DNA of 64,000 nt from Patagioenas fasciata (Eukaryota > Chordata > Aves > Columbiformes > Columbidae): NCBI RefSeq assembly GCF_037038585.1, contig NC_092541.1, forward strand, positions 4,647,445-4,711,444, in the 5' to 3' direction. This document shows positions 19,978-33,017 of the stretch, piece by piece. The notes under the pieces were generated by a model that saw nothing but the letters and a program-made list of their open reading frames with translations, had not been told where the DNA came from and ran no database searches. A program made the translations under genes and the position numbers. The stretch's first letter is position 1; each line of letters starts with the position of its first letter.

Positions 19978-20227
19978 CTCAGAGCTGGGGCTGACAGCCC
20001 CGCCAGCCGCGGCCAGAACGAGCCCCCGCTCCCCGGCGGCCGCCTCCTCCCCGTTAATTAGCGCTGAGAAACCAGCACTGAGGACCCGCCGGGTGCTGGG
20101 GGTGGACACCTGCACCCTGTCCCCAGGGCCCCTCCCGTGTCCCCAGTGGCTCCCGCCCTCTGACCCCAGCGCAGCCACAGCAGTGGCCGGTGGCCCCGGG
20201 CACCCGCTGTCACCTCTAATTGGGCCA
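19978..20227. repeat. Duplicated noncoding block D, copy 1
   Basis: Partner of 17379-17629 (see there). It lies between the intact C1QL1 last exon and KIF18B copy 1. Confidence 0.93.
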
Positions 20228-20311
20228 TGTCCTGTCCACAGTGGGGCTGGATGGCTGTGGGGCGATGCTGCGGAGATGAGGGGGCCGTGGCGCTATTCTG
20301 TGGGTCCAGGC

Positions 20312-22575
<2,264 letters not shown>

Positions 22576-22584
22576 AGAACAAGG

Positions 22585-22762
22585 GAGTGGCAGCAGGACG
22601 GGGGTGTCAGCAGGACAAGGGCTGTCAGCAGGACAAGGGGTGGCAGCAGGACGGGGGTGTCAGCAGGACAAGGGGTGGCAGCAGGACGGGGGTGGCAGCA
22701 GGACGGGGGTGGCAGCAGGACGGGGGTGGCAGCGGGACAGGGGTGGCAGCAGGACGGGGCTG
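22585..22762. repeat. Minisatellite, 17-bp unit
   Basis: About ten units of 'ggcagcaggacgggggt' and variants ('gtcagcaggacaagggg'). Confidence 0.88.
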
Positions 22763-23479
22763 TCAGCCGCCATGCCCATTGCCGATGCGCAGCCACGGCC
22801 CCCCCAAAAGCTCAGTGGGGGGACGCTGGGGAAAAGCCCGAGCGCGCTCACCAGCTCCGCTTGCGTGCGCTGAACTTTACCCAGCGCAGCCGTGCCCCGG
22901 CATCCCAACGAGCTGGGGACGGGACGGAACCGGCAGCGCTCGCAGGCGCGGACCCGCGGGAGCCGCTACAATTAGTGGTTTATTAAAGCGGAGGGGAAGC
23001 GCCGGCACCCGCTGCCCCCCGGGAAACCGCCCGGGGAAACTCAAACAGCAGCAAATGAGGTCGGGTGAGGCGGGTCCTGGGTGGCTCAGACCCTGAGATC
23101 CAAATTGGGGGTGACGCATGAGCGGTGACGGCACAAACAGGGAGTGAGGACACCTCACCCAGGTGAAACGGGGACCCAAATTCACCGGGGTCCCACCGTA
23201 TGGACCCACAGCAGGTGATGAGGAGTTAAAGAAGCTTCTTCGCTCCAGGTTTCCCAAAGCACAGTCTCAGGCACAAATTCCAGAGATTCCTCTTAAATCG
23301 TTTATCTGAAAGGCGCAGCGGCCGGTGCCTCCGGAGAGGGGCTCCGAACAAACTGAAGATTGGAGCACAAAATGCCTTGTGCCTTAATGCACTCAAAAAA
23401 CAGGGTTCAAATAACCAGATAGGAAAAGAGGTTGTAGCATGGAAGGTTGTTGAGGGTTTAGATGGTGGGGTGACCATCA

Positions 23480-24060
23480 AACCCTGGCAGATGTATTGTT
23501 AACCTGCTCTCCCCCACTTCCCCCTTTTGCCCCTCCCTCTCCCCCCTTCCCACTCAGCACAGGCGATCGGGAGGGAAAGAAGGACAGAGAGAAGAGAGTT
23601 GGAAAAGTTAAAGATGTTTCACTAATGCTACTGATAAAATAGAGAAAATAATACAAAATATACAAAACCAATCTGGAAAGTCTCAGCAACTGCAGAGCCA
23701 GCACCCAAAGTCCTGGCCTGGACTCTGTAGCCAACTGGAGCTGGATTCAGTCTCTCACTGGGCCTCAGTTCGCAGGGACGACCCACAAGGTCCTCTCCTA
23801 ATGTCACCATGAGGAAAAAGGGAAGGAAAAAGGGGCGAGATCCTCGTGATCTCCCACTTTTATATGAAGTATTCACGTGAATGGGATGTTATACACAGTT
23901 GGTCAGTGTCTTGGTCACCAGTTTCTCGTTGCCCCTCTCGCGAGATGTCCACCCGTGCTTATCAATAAGTTTTCATTCCATTGCTAGGTTTACCAAAACA
24001 TGTGCCTGGTTCTCCAGGAAAATGCAGCTGATATGAAGCTTTAACTGACAGGCAAAAATT
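23480..24060. mobile_element. LTR-like sequence, candidate endogenous-retrovirus LTR
   Basis: A stretch with a pyrimidine-rich tract followed by a purine-rich tract, a 'tatatgaagtattcacgtg' segment and 'gttggtcagtgtcttggtca'. It resembles avian ERV LTR flanks I have seen, but I cannot place exact ends, a target-site duplication or any internal gene. No gag, pol or env frame is present. Confidence 0.35.
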
Positions 24061-24084
24061 CGCTAAAAGAGAAACTTGTTTTTT

Positions 24085-24370
24085 AACAAAACCAGGACAA
24101 GGGTGTCGGGCTCTGCTCCCCAGGAACAAGCGCCAGGAGCAGAGGAAACGGCCTCAAGTTGCGCCAGGGGAGGTTGAGGTTGGATGTGGGGAACAATTTC
24201 TTCCCCAGAGGGCTGTGGGGCATTGGAACAGGCTGCCCAGGGCAGTGCTGGAGTCACCATCCCTGGAGGGCTGGACAGACGGACATGAGGTTCTCAGGAC
24301 ATGGGGTGGGTTATGGTTGGACTCGATCATCCCGAGGGGCTTTTCCAACCACAATGATTCTGTGACCCTA
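24085..24370 (+). mobile_element. CR1 copy
   Basis: CR1 3' region from 'gtgtcgggctctgctcccc' to the 'accacaatgattctgtgac' tail. Confidence 0.9.
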
Positions 24371-24767
24371 CAGCAGCACAGAAAGCAGCTCGGGGGCTCC
24401 TTTGGGGTTTGCCGTTTGTTTTCTCCGTATCAGAGACTTCAAATATCAGTATCAAATATCAAATTTCATTGCTTGGAGAATGACACTTTGTTTTCTACAA
24501 CATGACATTATCATCCTGTAAATTCCATGTTGATGGCCGAGGAAAAGCAGCAGAGCAGGTCTGGGAAGCACCGCGCCAGCTCCTCAGCTCTCGTCTTGCC
24601 CTTATTTAACGCCATATTGTGACTTGAGCGAGCTATCCCCCCCCGCCTATCACTGATCACCAGACACTCAGTACTCCCATTAATGAATATTTGCCTGCTT
24701 TTTATATCTTTCTTTTCCATAAACTTGGAACCACCTGAAAATCTACCACTCCATTTTCCCAAAAGTA

Positions 24768-24985
24768 AGACAGGTTCTTATATTAATTTTTGCTCTAAAA
24801 CTTATTACTTGTTTACACGTATAGCTGCCTGGACACTATTTAAATTGACTTTTAAAATGAACTGTAACTAGGGCTTGTTTTCGGGGTAGGGCTTATATTT
24901 TGAGCATCCTCAAAAGTCCTGAAAAAATCACACTAGGGCTTATTTTCGGGGTAGGGCGTATTTTTGGGGAAACAGGGTATCGGTG
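24768..24985. mobile_element. Possible DNA-transposon (MITE-like) remnant
   Basis: Contains 'cttatattaatttttgctct' and two direct copies of 'agggctt(g/a)ttttcggggtagggc' (about 24871-24893 and 24935-24957), ending 'ggggaaacagggtat'. This pattern recurs in several vertebrate genomes as a short nonautonomous DNA-transposon family. The superfamily is uncertain. Confidence 0.45.
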
Positions 24986-25189
24986 GGCAATGTTTTCGGT
25001 AACACATCGATACTGTCAGGTGTCAGTATGTATGTGTTTAACCACCATTCTCATCACCTTTGGCTCTTACTCCCCATGACTTTTTTGGGGTGCGAACACG
25101 AGGGGATGTGCCCCGTGATACCTGAATTGAACGTGGCAACTCCAGGCTCCGAAACAAAATTCCCCTCTGTTGAGCATTGTTGAGGATCA

Positions 25190-26165
25190 TGGCTGAAAAC
25201 ACTGTGACTCGTTCAGCCAGGAGAAGACACCTTCAGAGCAGGAGGCACGGGATCTGCACATCAGCCACGAGCTAAGAGCCACAGGTCAGGCCGGCTGACC
25301 CACAGGAGGTGGAGGATGTGCTGGAGGGCACAGCCCCATCTCCTGATGTGCCCAGCTCGGCAAACAAAGGGGAAAAGCTGAGACCCTTTATCATGGCCCA
25401 GAGCTTGTTCATCTCTTGCGATCGCCACTTCCCCTGCTTCCTGCATGACACGAGAGGTAAAGCCAAGACCCTCAACGTAGCCCAGGACTTGTCCAGACTT
25501 GTCCCCCTTTGCAGTCATCACTTCTGCCCCCCCCGACTTTCCTCTACTCTGGGAGCTATAAAAGGTTCACCCTAAAACAGCACGTGGGGGAATACCAGAC
25601 TGATCTAAGGGCCTGTGCAGTCACCATCGAGGGAACACCAGCTTCACCAAGGAACACCAGCACCCTGAGGCCCCTGACTCTGAACCAGCCATGGGAGGAC
25701 GCTCGCTCCCGACCCCAGCATCCTCGCCGTGGAACACGGAGGCCACACATCATCGTACAAATCCCATCATCCACACTGCGGGGCCATAAGAGACTGGATC
25801 CCTCACTCTTCTCTTTCTTCCTTTCTCTCTGCTCTTTCCTTCTCTCCTTTTTCCTATACCCTCATTTCTTTGTCTCTCCTTCTATATATATATATATCTC
25901 TTTCTCTCTCTCCCTTATACCTTAGTTTTCTTCCTTCTCTACCACTTTCTTCCTCTCTTTCCCTTTCGAACATATAAGGATAACACCATCTTCAAGCTCT
26001 GCTGTTGATTTCTGGTTAAATTTCATATTATAGCTCCTGATGGTTGCCAACACACCGCTCGTAGTAGGGCTCTCGCTGTTAATGTGTTGGTAAGTTCTGT
26101 TACGCTTTTGCCAAGTCACCAATATTCCAACAAGTTCTTTTAGTAAAACTCACAGCTGAATTGGA
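25190..26165 (+). mobile_element. Second LTR-like stretch with TATA box
   Basis: A 'ctataaaagg' TATA box (about 25556-25565) lies between a mixed upstream part and a downstream C/T-rich part with a short (TA)n run near 25883-25895. The layout (U3-like, TATA, pyrimidine-rich U5-like) fits an old LTR, but no terminal TG...CA pair or primer-binding site could be fixed. A non-LTR origin is possible. Confidence 0.3.
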
Positions 26166-26169
26166 CCCC

Positions 26170-27690
26170 GGGGCTGATTGTCTGTCCTTCACTTCACAGC
26201 ACCGCGCAGAATTAACCCAGGGTTAACTCGCACCCGGTCTCATCTGTTGAGTCGGGGCGCGTGTTGCGTCTGGAGTTCACTCATCCCTCACCCCATCGGT
26301 TGGGATGGGACACCCTCCTTTTTAATATTGCTGATAACGCTTCTTTTTCCTCTCCAAAACCGGTGTTTTAATATGAAGCGATTCATTGCCGCATGTATTT
26401 TCATGTTATATACAACAAATCCAAACTCGATGTGTTGTAGAGATGCTTCGGGTGTTTGCGTTGACTGCAATTGGCACCAGAGACCACGCTAAGCCCCGCT
26501 GGTGTAAAGCGTGACTCAGTTAAACCAGGGCTGATTAGTCCCCGCGTTTGGTGCTAAACCTGTTAACGTTCCAAAGGTCTTTGGGGGAGCTGCTGGAAAT
26601 CAGTTTGATCCAGGGAATTTCTCTGGGAACGCAGCATGCGAGATGAACACGTTGGTTCCCCAGGAGTGTGTTTTCCATGTTCTCCATGAGAAAATAGATA
26701 ACTTGGCCTGTATGAACACATGTAAGTGACCTTAAGGTGGGAAAGAGATGTGGAAACGTGCGGTGAGGGTCTCTGGAAACGAGGGCTGGACTGAGCTGGT
26801 AAATTTGTGATGCAGAATGTGCTGAATGTGGATGGAAAATGAGTTTACGAAATGAATCGGGGACCATGGCGGTGGGTACAAAACCAACCGCTTTGTCCTG
26901 AGCGTCCGAAGCGGGACAGCGGGCAGTTGGGTGAGATTTACAGCTCGGTCCCCCAGGACGGGCTATACCCGAGAAAACTCCGTCTGTCCTGAAGGCTCCG
27001 CTGTCCGCCCGTCTGTTCCATAGCGCCGCCCCTGAATGCTCAGCTCATTGCTGGGGTCACGGGAGGGGACGAGCTCAGCGGATCCAAGGGCTGTGGAATC
27101 AAACCGTGGTTTAACCGGTGGCTCCGAGGTCTGGTTTCTCATCACCTTTTCCCGCTGACGAGGAGCAGCGGTGTTATGGAACGACCTCGTTATTTGTTTA
27201 ACAAGATGTTCGTTTTGATCCTCTGCGATGCTGGGGTTTTGCATTGGTTTGTGCACCTGTTTTGATGTCTGGTAAGGAAGGAGCAGATCCCTGCTATGAC
27301 GGAGATCCCAGAAAACGCTGGTAGCGGGTGAGGATGTGGTTACATAAACCCCTGTGCTGCAGAGACCCCGGAGAGCAGGTCTTGAGAGGCTCAGAGCTGA
27401 TTTAGTGAATTTAAATTCTGAAGGACTAGGGAGCAAAGCTCAGGAAAACAGGCAGAAGGAGCCTTTTCTTTGTCAGATGACAATTTCGCTTGCCAGTCTC
27501 AGAACCCTGGCTCCTGTGGTTTAATTTAAGCTAACAAGGGTTTGACGTGCTCGCAATTACAGGTGGGACACGGGGATGGTGACGCTGGTGATGCCGAGAG
27601 CTCAGCGGCCTCATCTCTGCACCAGTGCGGTGGAACGGGCCCACGGGGGTTATCCATTAAACCCCATTGAACCCGGATCGGAGCCGCGGG
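26170..27690. other. No gene recognised
   Basis: Mixed-composition single-copy sequence. The 157-codon minus frame at 26963-27436 has no family feature or splice border I can defend. Confidence 0.4.
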
Positions 27691-27691
27691 T

Positions 27692-28242
27692 TCCGGGTCA
27701 CACCGGCTGTGCTGTGGTGCTGGTGGGTGCTGGGTCACACCGGCTGTGCTGTGGTGCTGGTGGGTGCTGGGTCACACCGGCTGTGCTGTGGTGCTGGTGG
27801 GTGCTGGGTCACACCGGCTGTGCTGTGGTGCTGGTGGGTGCTGGGTCACACCGGCTGTGCTGTGGTGCGGGTGGGTGCTGGGTCACACCGGCTGTGCCAT
27901 GGTGCTGGTGGGTGCTGGGTCACACCGGCTGTGCTGTGGTGCTGGTGGGTGCTGGGTCACACCGGCTGTGCCGTGGTGCTGGTGGGTGCTGGGTCACACC
28001 GGCTGTGCTGTGGTGCTGGTGGGTGCTGGGTCACACCGGCTGTGCTGTGGTGCTGGTGGGTGCTGGGTCACACCGGCTGTGCTGTGGTGCTGGTGGGTGC
28101 TGGGTCACACCGGCTGTGCTGTGGTGCTGGTGGGTGCTGGGTCACACCGGCTGTGCTGTGGTGTGGGTGGGTGCTGGGTCACACCGGCTGTGCTGTGGTG
28201 CTGGTGGGTGCTGGGTCACACCGGCTGTGCTGTTGTGCGGGT
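27692..28242. repeat. 37-bp minisatellite, about 15 copies
   Basis: Units of 37 bp containing 'gtcacaccggctgtgctgtg' and 'gtgctggtgggtgctgg', almost identical between copies. Since 37 is not a multiple of three, all three plus-strand frames stay open and give the same repeating peptide phased differently. The three long frames here are artefacts. Confidence 0.97.
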
Positions 28243-28472
28243 GGGTCCCGGCTCGCCAGCCACAGAAATGGGAAACCGAGCGTGCAGGGAACGCTGATAC
28301 AAAGCGGTGGCTGGGTGGCCCCTGCCTGGGGTGACACGTTGAACTGGGAAGGACCTGCCAGGCAGAGCAGTCGGGGTCCCGAGCAGCAGAGATCAGTTCT
28401 ATAAGGGCGTTTGGGGATTTTGTTGTGCAGCTCAGTCACAGCAGGCACAAGGAATTGGGTTTCCCCCATTTC

Positions 28473-28880
28473 ACAGAATCCCAGAATGTCAGGGGTTGAA
28501 GGGCCCTGTAAAGCTCATCCAGTGCAATCCCCCCACGGAGCAGGAACACCCAGCTGAGGTTCCACAGGAAGGGGTCCAGGCGGGTTTGAATGTCTGCAGA
28601 GAAGGAGACTCCACAACCTCCCTGGGCAGCCTGGGCCAGGCTCTGACACCCTCACCAGGAACAAGTTGCTTCTCCTCTTTCAGTGGAACCTCCTGTGTTC
28701 CAGTTTGCACCCATTGCCCCTTGTCCTGTCACTGGTTGTCACCCAGAAGAGCCTGGCTCCATCCTCCTGACACTGCCCCTTTCCATATTGATCCCCAGGA
28801 ATGAGTCCCCCCTCAGTCTCCTCTTCTCCAGCTCCTGAGCCCCAGCTCCCTCAGCCTTTCCTCACACGGGAGATGCTGGA
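28473..28880 (-). mobile_element. CR1 copy, minus orientation, left arm of a fold-back
   Basis: Same CR1 subfamily as at 50.55 and 59.29 kb (tail 'cagaatcccagaatgtcagg'). Around 28865-28880 it stops and is followed directly by a CR1 tail in the opposite orientation ('ctggatgagctttccagg'), forming a fold-back. Confidence 0.88.
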
Positions 28881-29685
28881 CTGGATGAGCTTTCCAGGTC
28901 CTTTCCAACCCCTGACACTCTGGGATTCTCTCGTTGATCTTTGGCTCTTTGACATCCCCCCTGCACAGAGATGTTGTCGTACACTCGACAGCTGCTTCGT
29001 GCCATCTCGGGAGCGAGGAAGCGGTGCCAGCAGACGGAGGTAACCGTCTTCACTCCGGCCGGTTTGAGGTGCTCGGGATCCCTCGGTAGCTCTGAGTGAT
29101 CCTTCCAGCTCCTCTGGTGCTCACGGGGCTCTCCTGGGTTTTCATCCCACACTGGTGCTTCTGCTTATGGATGGAGAAGAGCACATTCAAAGAGTTTTTC
29201 CTCTTTATAAAGCGGGGGTAAAACCAGTGAGAATGAGGCAGCTTTTAGTTATCAACATCCTCTGTAGCACAACTAATACTGAATTGGGCTTGTGAGGGGC
29301 TCGTGGTGAAACAAAGATCGTACGTGGTTAGTGCACTGGTTTTCTGAAGTATTTTCAATGCGTTGGAGGGGTCAGGGAGCAGACAGGGCTGAGATCAGAG
29401 AGTGAATCACATTGAAACTAACTCGGGGTACCTTGGGAGACAAAACATCAGGAGGAGGTGATACAATCTCCGAGGCAGGAGAAGTGGTGGGTGAGACTCC
29501 TGCAGTCGCTCTGCTGCTCTGATCAGTTATTACAGTCCTGCCTGCGCCGGCTCCTGTGCTGAATTTGTCCCTTTTTCTTTAGGCAAAATGCCCTGAATCC
29601 GGATCGAAAGTTCACAAAGGTAGGCCTGGAGTTGTGCTCCTATTTACACCGTGGAGCTGCTTGAAGAAGCCGTGTTTACAATTTG
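28881..29685 (+). repeat. Inverted duplicate of a DBF4B intron-exon-intron segment
   Basis: Matches the reverse complement of 58536-59330 almost base for base, from the CR1 tail across about 600 bp of intron and one 37-nt exon. Similarity ends at the 'gtttacaatttgaa' segment (29684 versus 58537). The two arms are about 29 kb apart. Confidence 0.93.
29583..29619 (+). pseudogene. DBF4B: Orphan copy of a DBF4B internal exon
   Basis: A 37-nt exon, identical to 58601-58637 in reverse, with its acceptor (cctttttctttag) and donor (gtaggcc) preserved. It encodes [12 protein letters not shown] in the DBF4B frame. No neighbouring DBF4B exon exists on this strand, so it is a stranded copy that could at most act as a cryptic exon. 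Confidence 0.88.
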
Positions 29686-29689
29686 AAAA

Positions 29690-30425
29690 TCCATTCTGTG
29701 ATTTACCCCCCACAGCAAAGTCCCTTCAGGACATTTCCCACTTCACTTCCCTCCCACCATCTGACGTCTCCTCTGCTCTCAGAACCCGACCCGAACGTCT
29801 CCGCTTTCCGAGGAGCACGAGAGCCCATCAGCTCCCTCTGCTCCACCAGCTGCCGCTCACGTGCGGCCGCACGGCCCGGGGCTCCGGGACGAGCTCCTTC
29901 CTCACGCACCCCGAGAGCCGGATCTGCCCGTTAGATTATCGCAGGGAAACCACAGCCAGATGGTCGACCATCAGCTTCGGGGCCGGAGGAGCGGAGATGT
30001 TTTGGTTCAAGTGCTTGCCATTATGTAATGGCACAGACATGGCGGCGGCTGTGGAGGAGCTGGGTTTGTTATTTCTTTGGGTTTACTGATAACGAGGGAT
30101 TTCCTACTGGGTTTTTTCCCCATTGCAGGTTTTTAAGGTCAGCAGGATCCACCCTTAGACGCCCGCTGCTGTTTGCAGCAAAAAGAGGGGCGGATGATGA
30201 GTCTTTGAGTTCAGAATGTGACAGCTGCTCAGGCAGATGCGTCCCCCACCCGCTCCCCACGGGCCCGTTCAGGTGTGTTTGTCACAGGGGACGTGTCACA
30301 CGGGGTCAGGGACCTGGGGGAGCGCAGAGGCCGATGCCGACCTCCCAGTGTCATCAGGGAGCATCTCGGCACCCGGCATGGAGATGGGAGACGGCGGCTT
30401 CTGCCCTGGGCGGTGTGGTTAATGC
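29690..30425. other. No gene recognised
   Basis: Single-copy sequence between the inverted duplicate and the next CR1. Open frames show no family motif. Confidence 0.4.
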
Positions 30426-30430
30426 TGGAG

Positions 30431-30922
30431 GACACACATGGAGCTGCTGGAGAGGGGCCAGAGGAGCCCCAGGAATGACCCGAGGCTGGAACAGCTCTGC
30501 TGGGAGGACAGGCTGAGGGAACTGGGGTGTTCAACTGGAGAAGAGAAGCTCCGGGGACACCTTAGTGCGGCCTTTCTGGACTTAAAACGGACCCATAAGA
30601 AAGATGGGGATAGACTTTTGAGCAGGGCCTGTTGCGACAGGACAAGGGGTGATGGTTTGAAACTAAAGGAAGGAGATTCAGGCTGGACATGGGGAAGGAA
30701 TTGTTGTCCCTGAGGGTGGTGAGAGCCTGGCCCAGGTTGCCCAGAGAGGTGGTGGATGAACCATCCCTGGAGACATCCCAGGCCAGGCTGGACGGGGCTC
30801 TGAGCAACCTGAGCTGGTGAAGATGTCCCTGTCATGGCAGGGGTGGCACTGGGGGGGCTGGGAAGGTCCCTTCAACCCCAACCAGTCTATGATTCTCTGG
30901 TTTTCTGATTCTCTGATAAAAC
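30431..30922 (+). mobile_element. CR1 copy
   Basis: About 490 bp, closely similar to 8388-8865, ending in the repeated 'attctctg' octamer-like tail. Confidence 0.92.
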
Positions 30923-30924
30923 TG

Positions 30925-31940
30925 GTGGGTTGGGATCAGCAGAAGGAGTTTGAGGACAGTGGGACCAGTGCAGTGTCCAGACAGCCTGTGCTCCATGTTA
31001 CGGGGCAGCTCCTCTCCCAGGCCAAGGAGCTGCTGATGTGGTGCAGGAAGCCAAACAGGAGCTGATGAAGTTTGTGATGGAGTGAAGAGGCCGTCTGGGA
31101 CATTGAGCTCCTCTGGGCGCTGGATTCTGCTGTTTCTTGTGGTTTCTGTGGTCCGGGGCAGTTGGCCAAGGAGCAGCTCCCGTGTGCCAGGCACGCCCAA
31201 GCCCTCCGTGGCTCCTCACCAACCCCAGCCGCCCCGCACAGACAGCGGTGCCGGGCAGGACCTGCCCAAAGCGAAGTGTGAGCGTCCTGTGTGACCCACG
31301 GGGCTGCAGAGTGGAGCTGGGCCGACCCAAACTCCTGGGGTTTGCTCTCCGGGCCCCGAGAGCCCTGAATAACTCAGGATTCAGAAACAGCTCATGCATC
31401 TGGAATATTCCTGGCTCACTCAGCCTGCTGGTATCCAGACGCCAACCAAAGCAGCTCCTGTCCGAGCTGCATCGCGGTCGTGGCCGGTGGCAAATCTGCG
31501 GCTGCAGTCCATAAAGGGAATAGAGATGTCTCCACTGTGATGGGCTCACAGCAGAGTGGGGAAAACAGCGCTGTTTGCTCCAAGCCTTGCCCCGGCAGCG
31601 GGGGAAGCCACGGCTGAGCAGGCTGTGCGGATGGGACCACAGCCCCCAGCTCAGCCGGTGCTCACCCTGCACTCGCTGCCAAGGCTGAAAGCTCCTCCAG
31701 CTCCTTTCCACCTGTGTGGGACAGAGCGAGCGGGTGACGGTGGTTGTTTCAGCAATGGGCTTGACCCTTCCGGAGCCAGGAGAGGCCCCTGGGGAGCGCG
31801 GCAGCACCCAGGGAGCTCCTGGCAGCGCAGGGACCGCAGGGACGCGTGTGGCCCTGGAGCATCTCGGGGATGTCAGAGCAGCTCCAGTGCTGCCCAGTGC
31901 AGGCGTGGACTGGGCTGGGGGAGCCCTCTCGTGGCTGATT
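30925..31940. other. No gene recognised
   Basis: No exon with a recognisable family signature on either strand. Confidence 0.4.
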
Positions 31941-31942
31941 AT

Positions 31943-32278
31943 AGAATTATAGAATCATAGAACCATTTTGGTTGGAAAAGCCCCTCAGGAGCAAGAGTCC
32001 AACCATAACCCACCCCTGGCACTGCCCCATGTCCTGAGAACCTCATGTCCGTCTGTCCAACCCTCCAGGGATGGTGACTCCAGCACTGCCCTGGGCAGCC
32101 TGTTCCAATGCCCCACAGCCCTTTGGGGAAGAAATTGTTCCCCAAATCCAACCTCAACCTCCCCTGGCGCAACTTGAGGCCGTTTCCTCTGCTCCTGGCG
32201 CTTGTTCCTGGGGAGCAGAGCCCGACCCCCCTGGCTCCAAGCTCCTTTCAGGCAGTTCAGAGATCAGAAGGTCTCCAG
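31943..32278 (-). mobile_element. CR1 copy, minus orientation
   Basis: Begins at the tail ('agaattatagaatcatagaa') and reads through the full 3' block to 'cagttcagagatcagaaggt'. One of the more complete CR1 ends in the window. Confidence 0.93.
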
Positions 32279-32279
32279 G

Positions 32280-33010
32280 TGATGTGCTGGTCAGCCTGGC
32301 TGTGCCGGGCAGGACTCTGGCTCTTCCAGTTGGTCCAGTTGAGCTGAGCTTTGCCACACCAGGCCTGGCTAAGCTTGGCCTGGGCTGGCCCCATGACAAG
32401 ATGCTCCATCCCTGTGGGTCTCTCTGGGAGTGGGGAACCCATCCCTGGTCCCTCTGGGCAGTTGGGGACATCTGCCAGGGGTTGCTCACCCTTCTGTGAA
32501 GCCAGGACCCTGTGCAGAGCTCACCCACCTCGGGGTGTCCCCTGGGTACAGGGACCTGCCCGCATGTCCCTGCAGTGGGACAGTAATGGCTCTTGTGTCC
32601 CACAGATGTGCAAGGGAACATCCCCATGCTGGGACAGTGACTGGTGTGACTGGTGGGACAGGGATGGAGCCGTGTCCTCGCACCGGGGCAGGTGCAGGCC
32701 TGAGCAGCTCTGTGGCGGCCGTGGAGCAGCCACATGTCACCACAGCGAGGCAGGGTCCCCAGGGAGGGAACGTGGTGGCACTTGCCATGTGCCATCGTCT
32801 CCATACGGCGGGACCCCTGACTCAGACAGAAGTCAGGACAGTCCCAGCCCTTGGGGACAGGCCAGGGCGCAGTGAGGGACACAAGGAGGGTGTTGGTGGG
32901 ATGAGGTGGAGGGCCCAGGGACCGGAGCATCCTCACGGTGCCACTGGGGACGCTGGTGCCGGCCCAGCACCATGTTCCCGCCCGGAGGGAGGCAGGACCC
33001 CCATCCTTTT
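32280..33010. other. No gene recognised
   Basis: GC-rich sequence downstream of ADAM11 on its strand. No exon recognised. Confidence 0.4.
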
Positions 33011-33017
33011 CCAAATC

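Noticed and set aside
22585-22762. CRISPR-like regular spacing
   Set aside because: Units abut without unique spacers; it is an ordinary minisatellite in a vertebrate genome.
27576-28404. Two frames of about 250 codons and one of 183 codons
   Set aside because: All three are the 37-bp repeat read in different phases.
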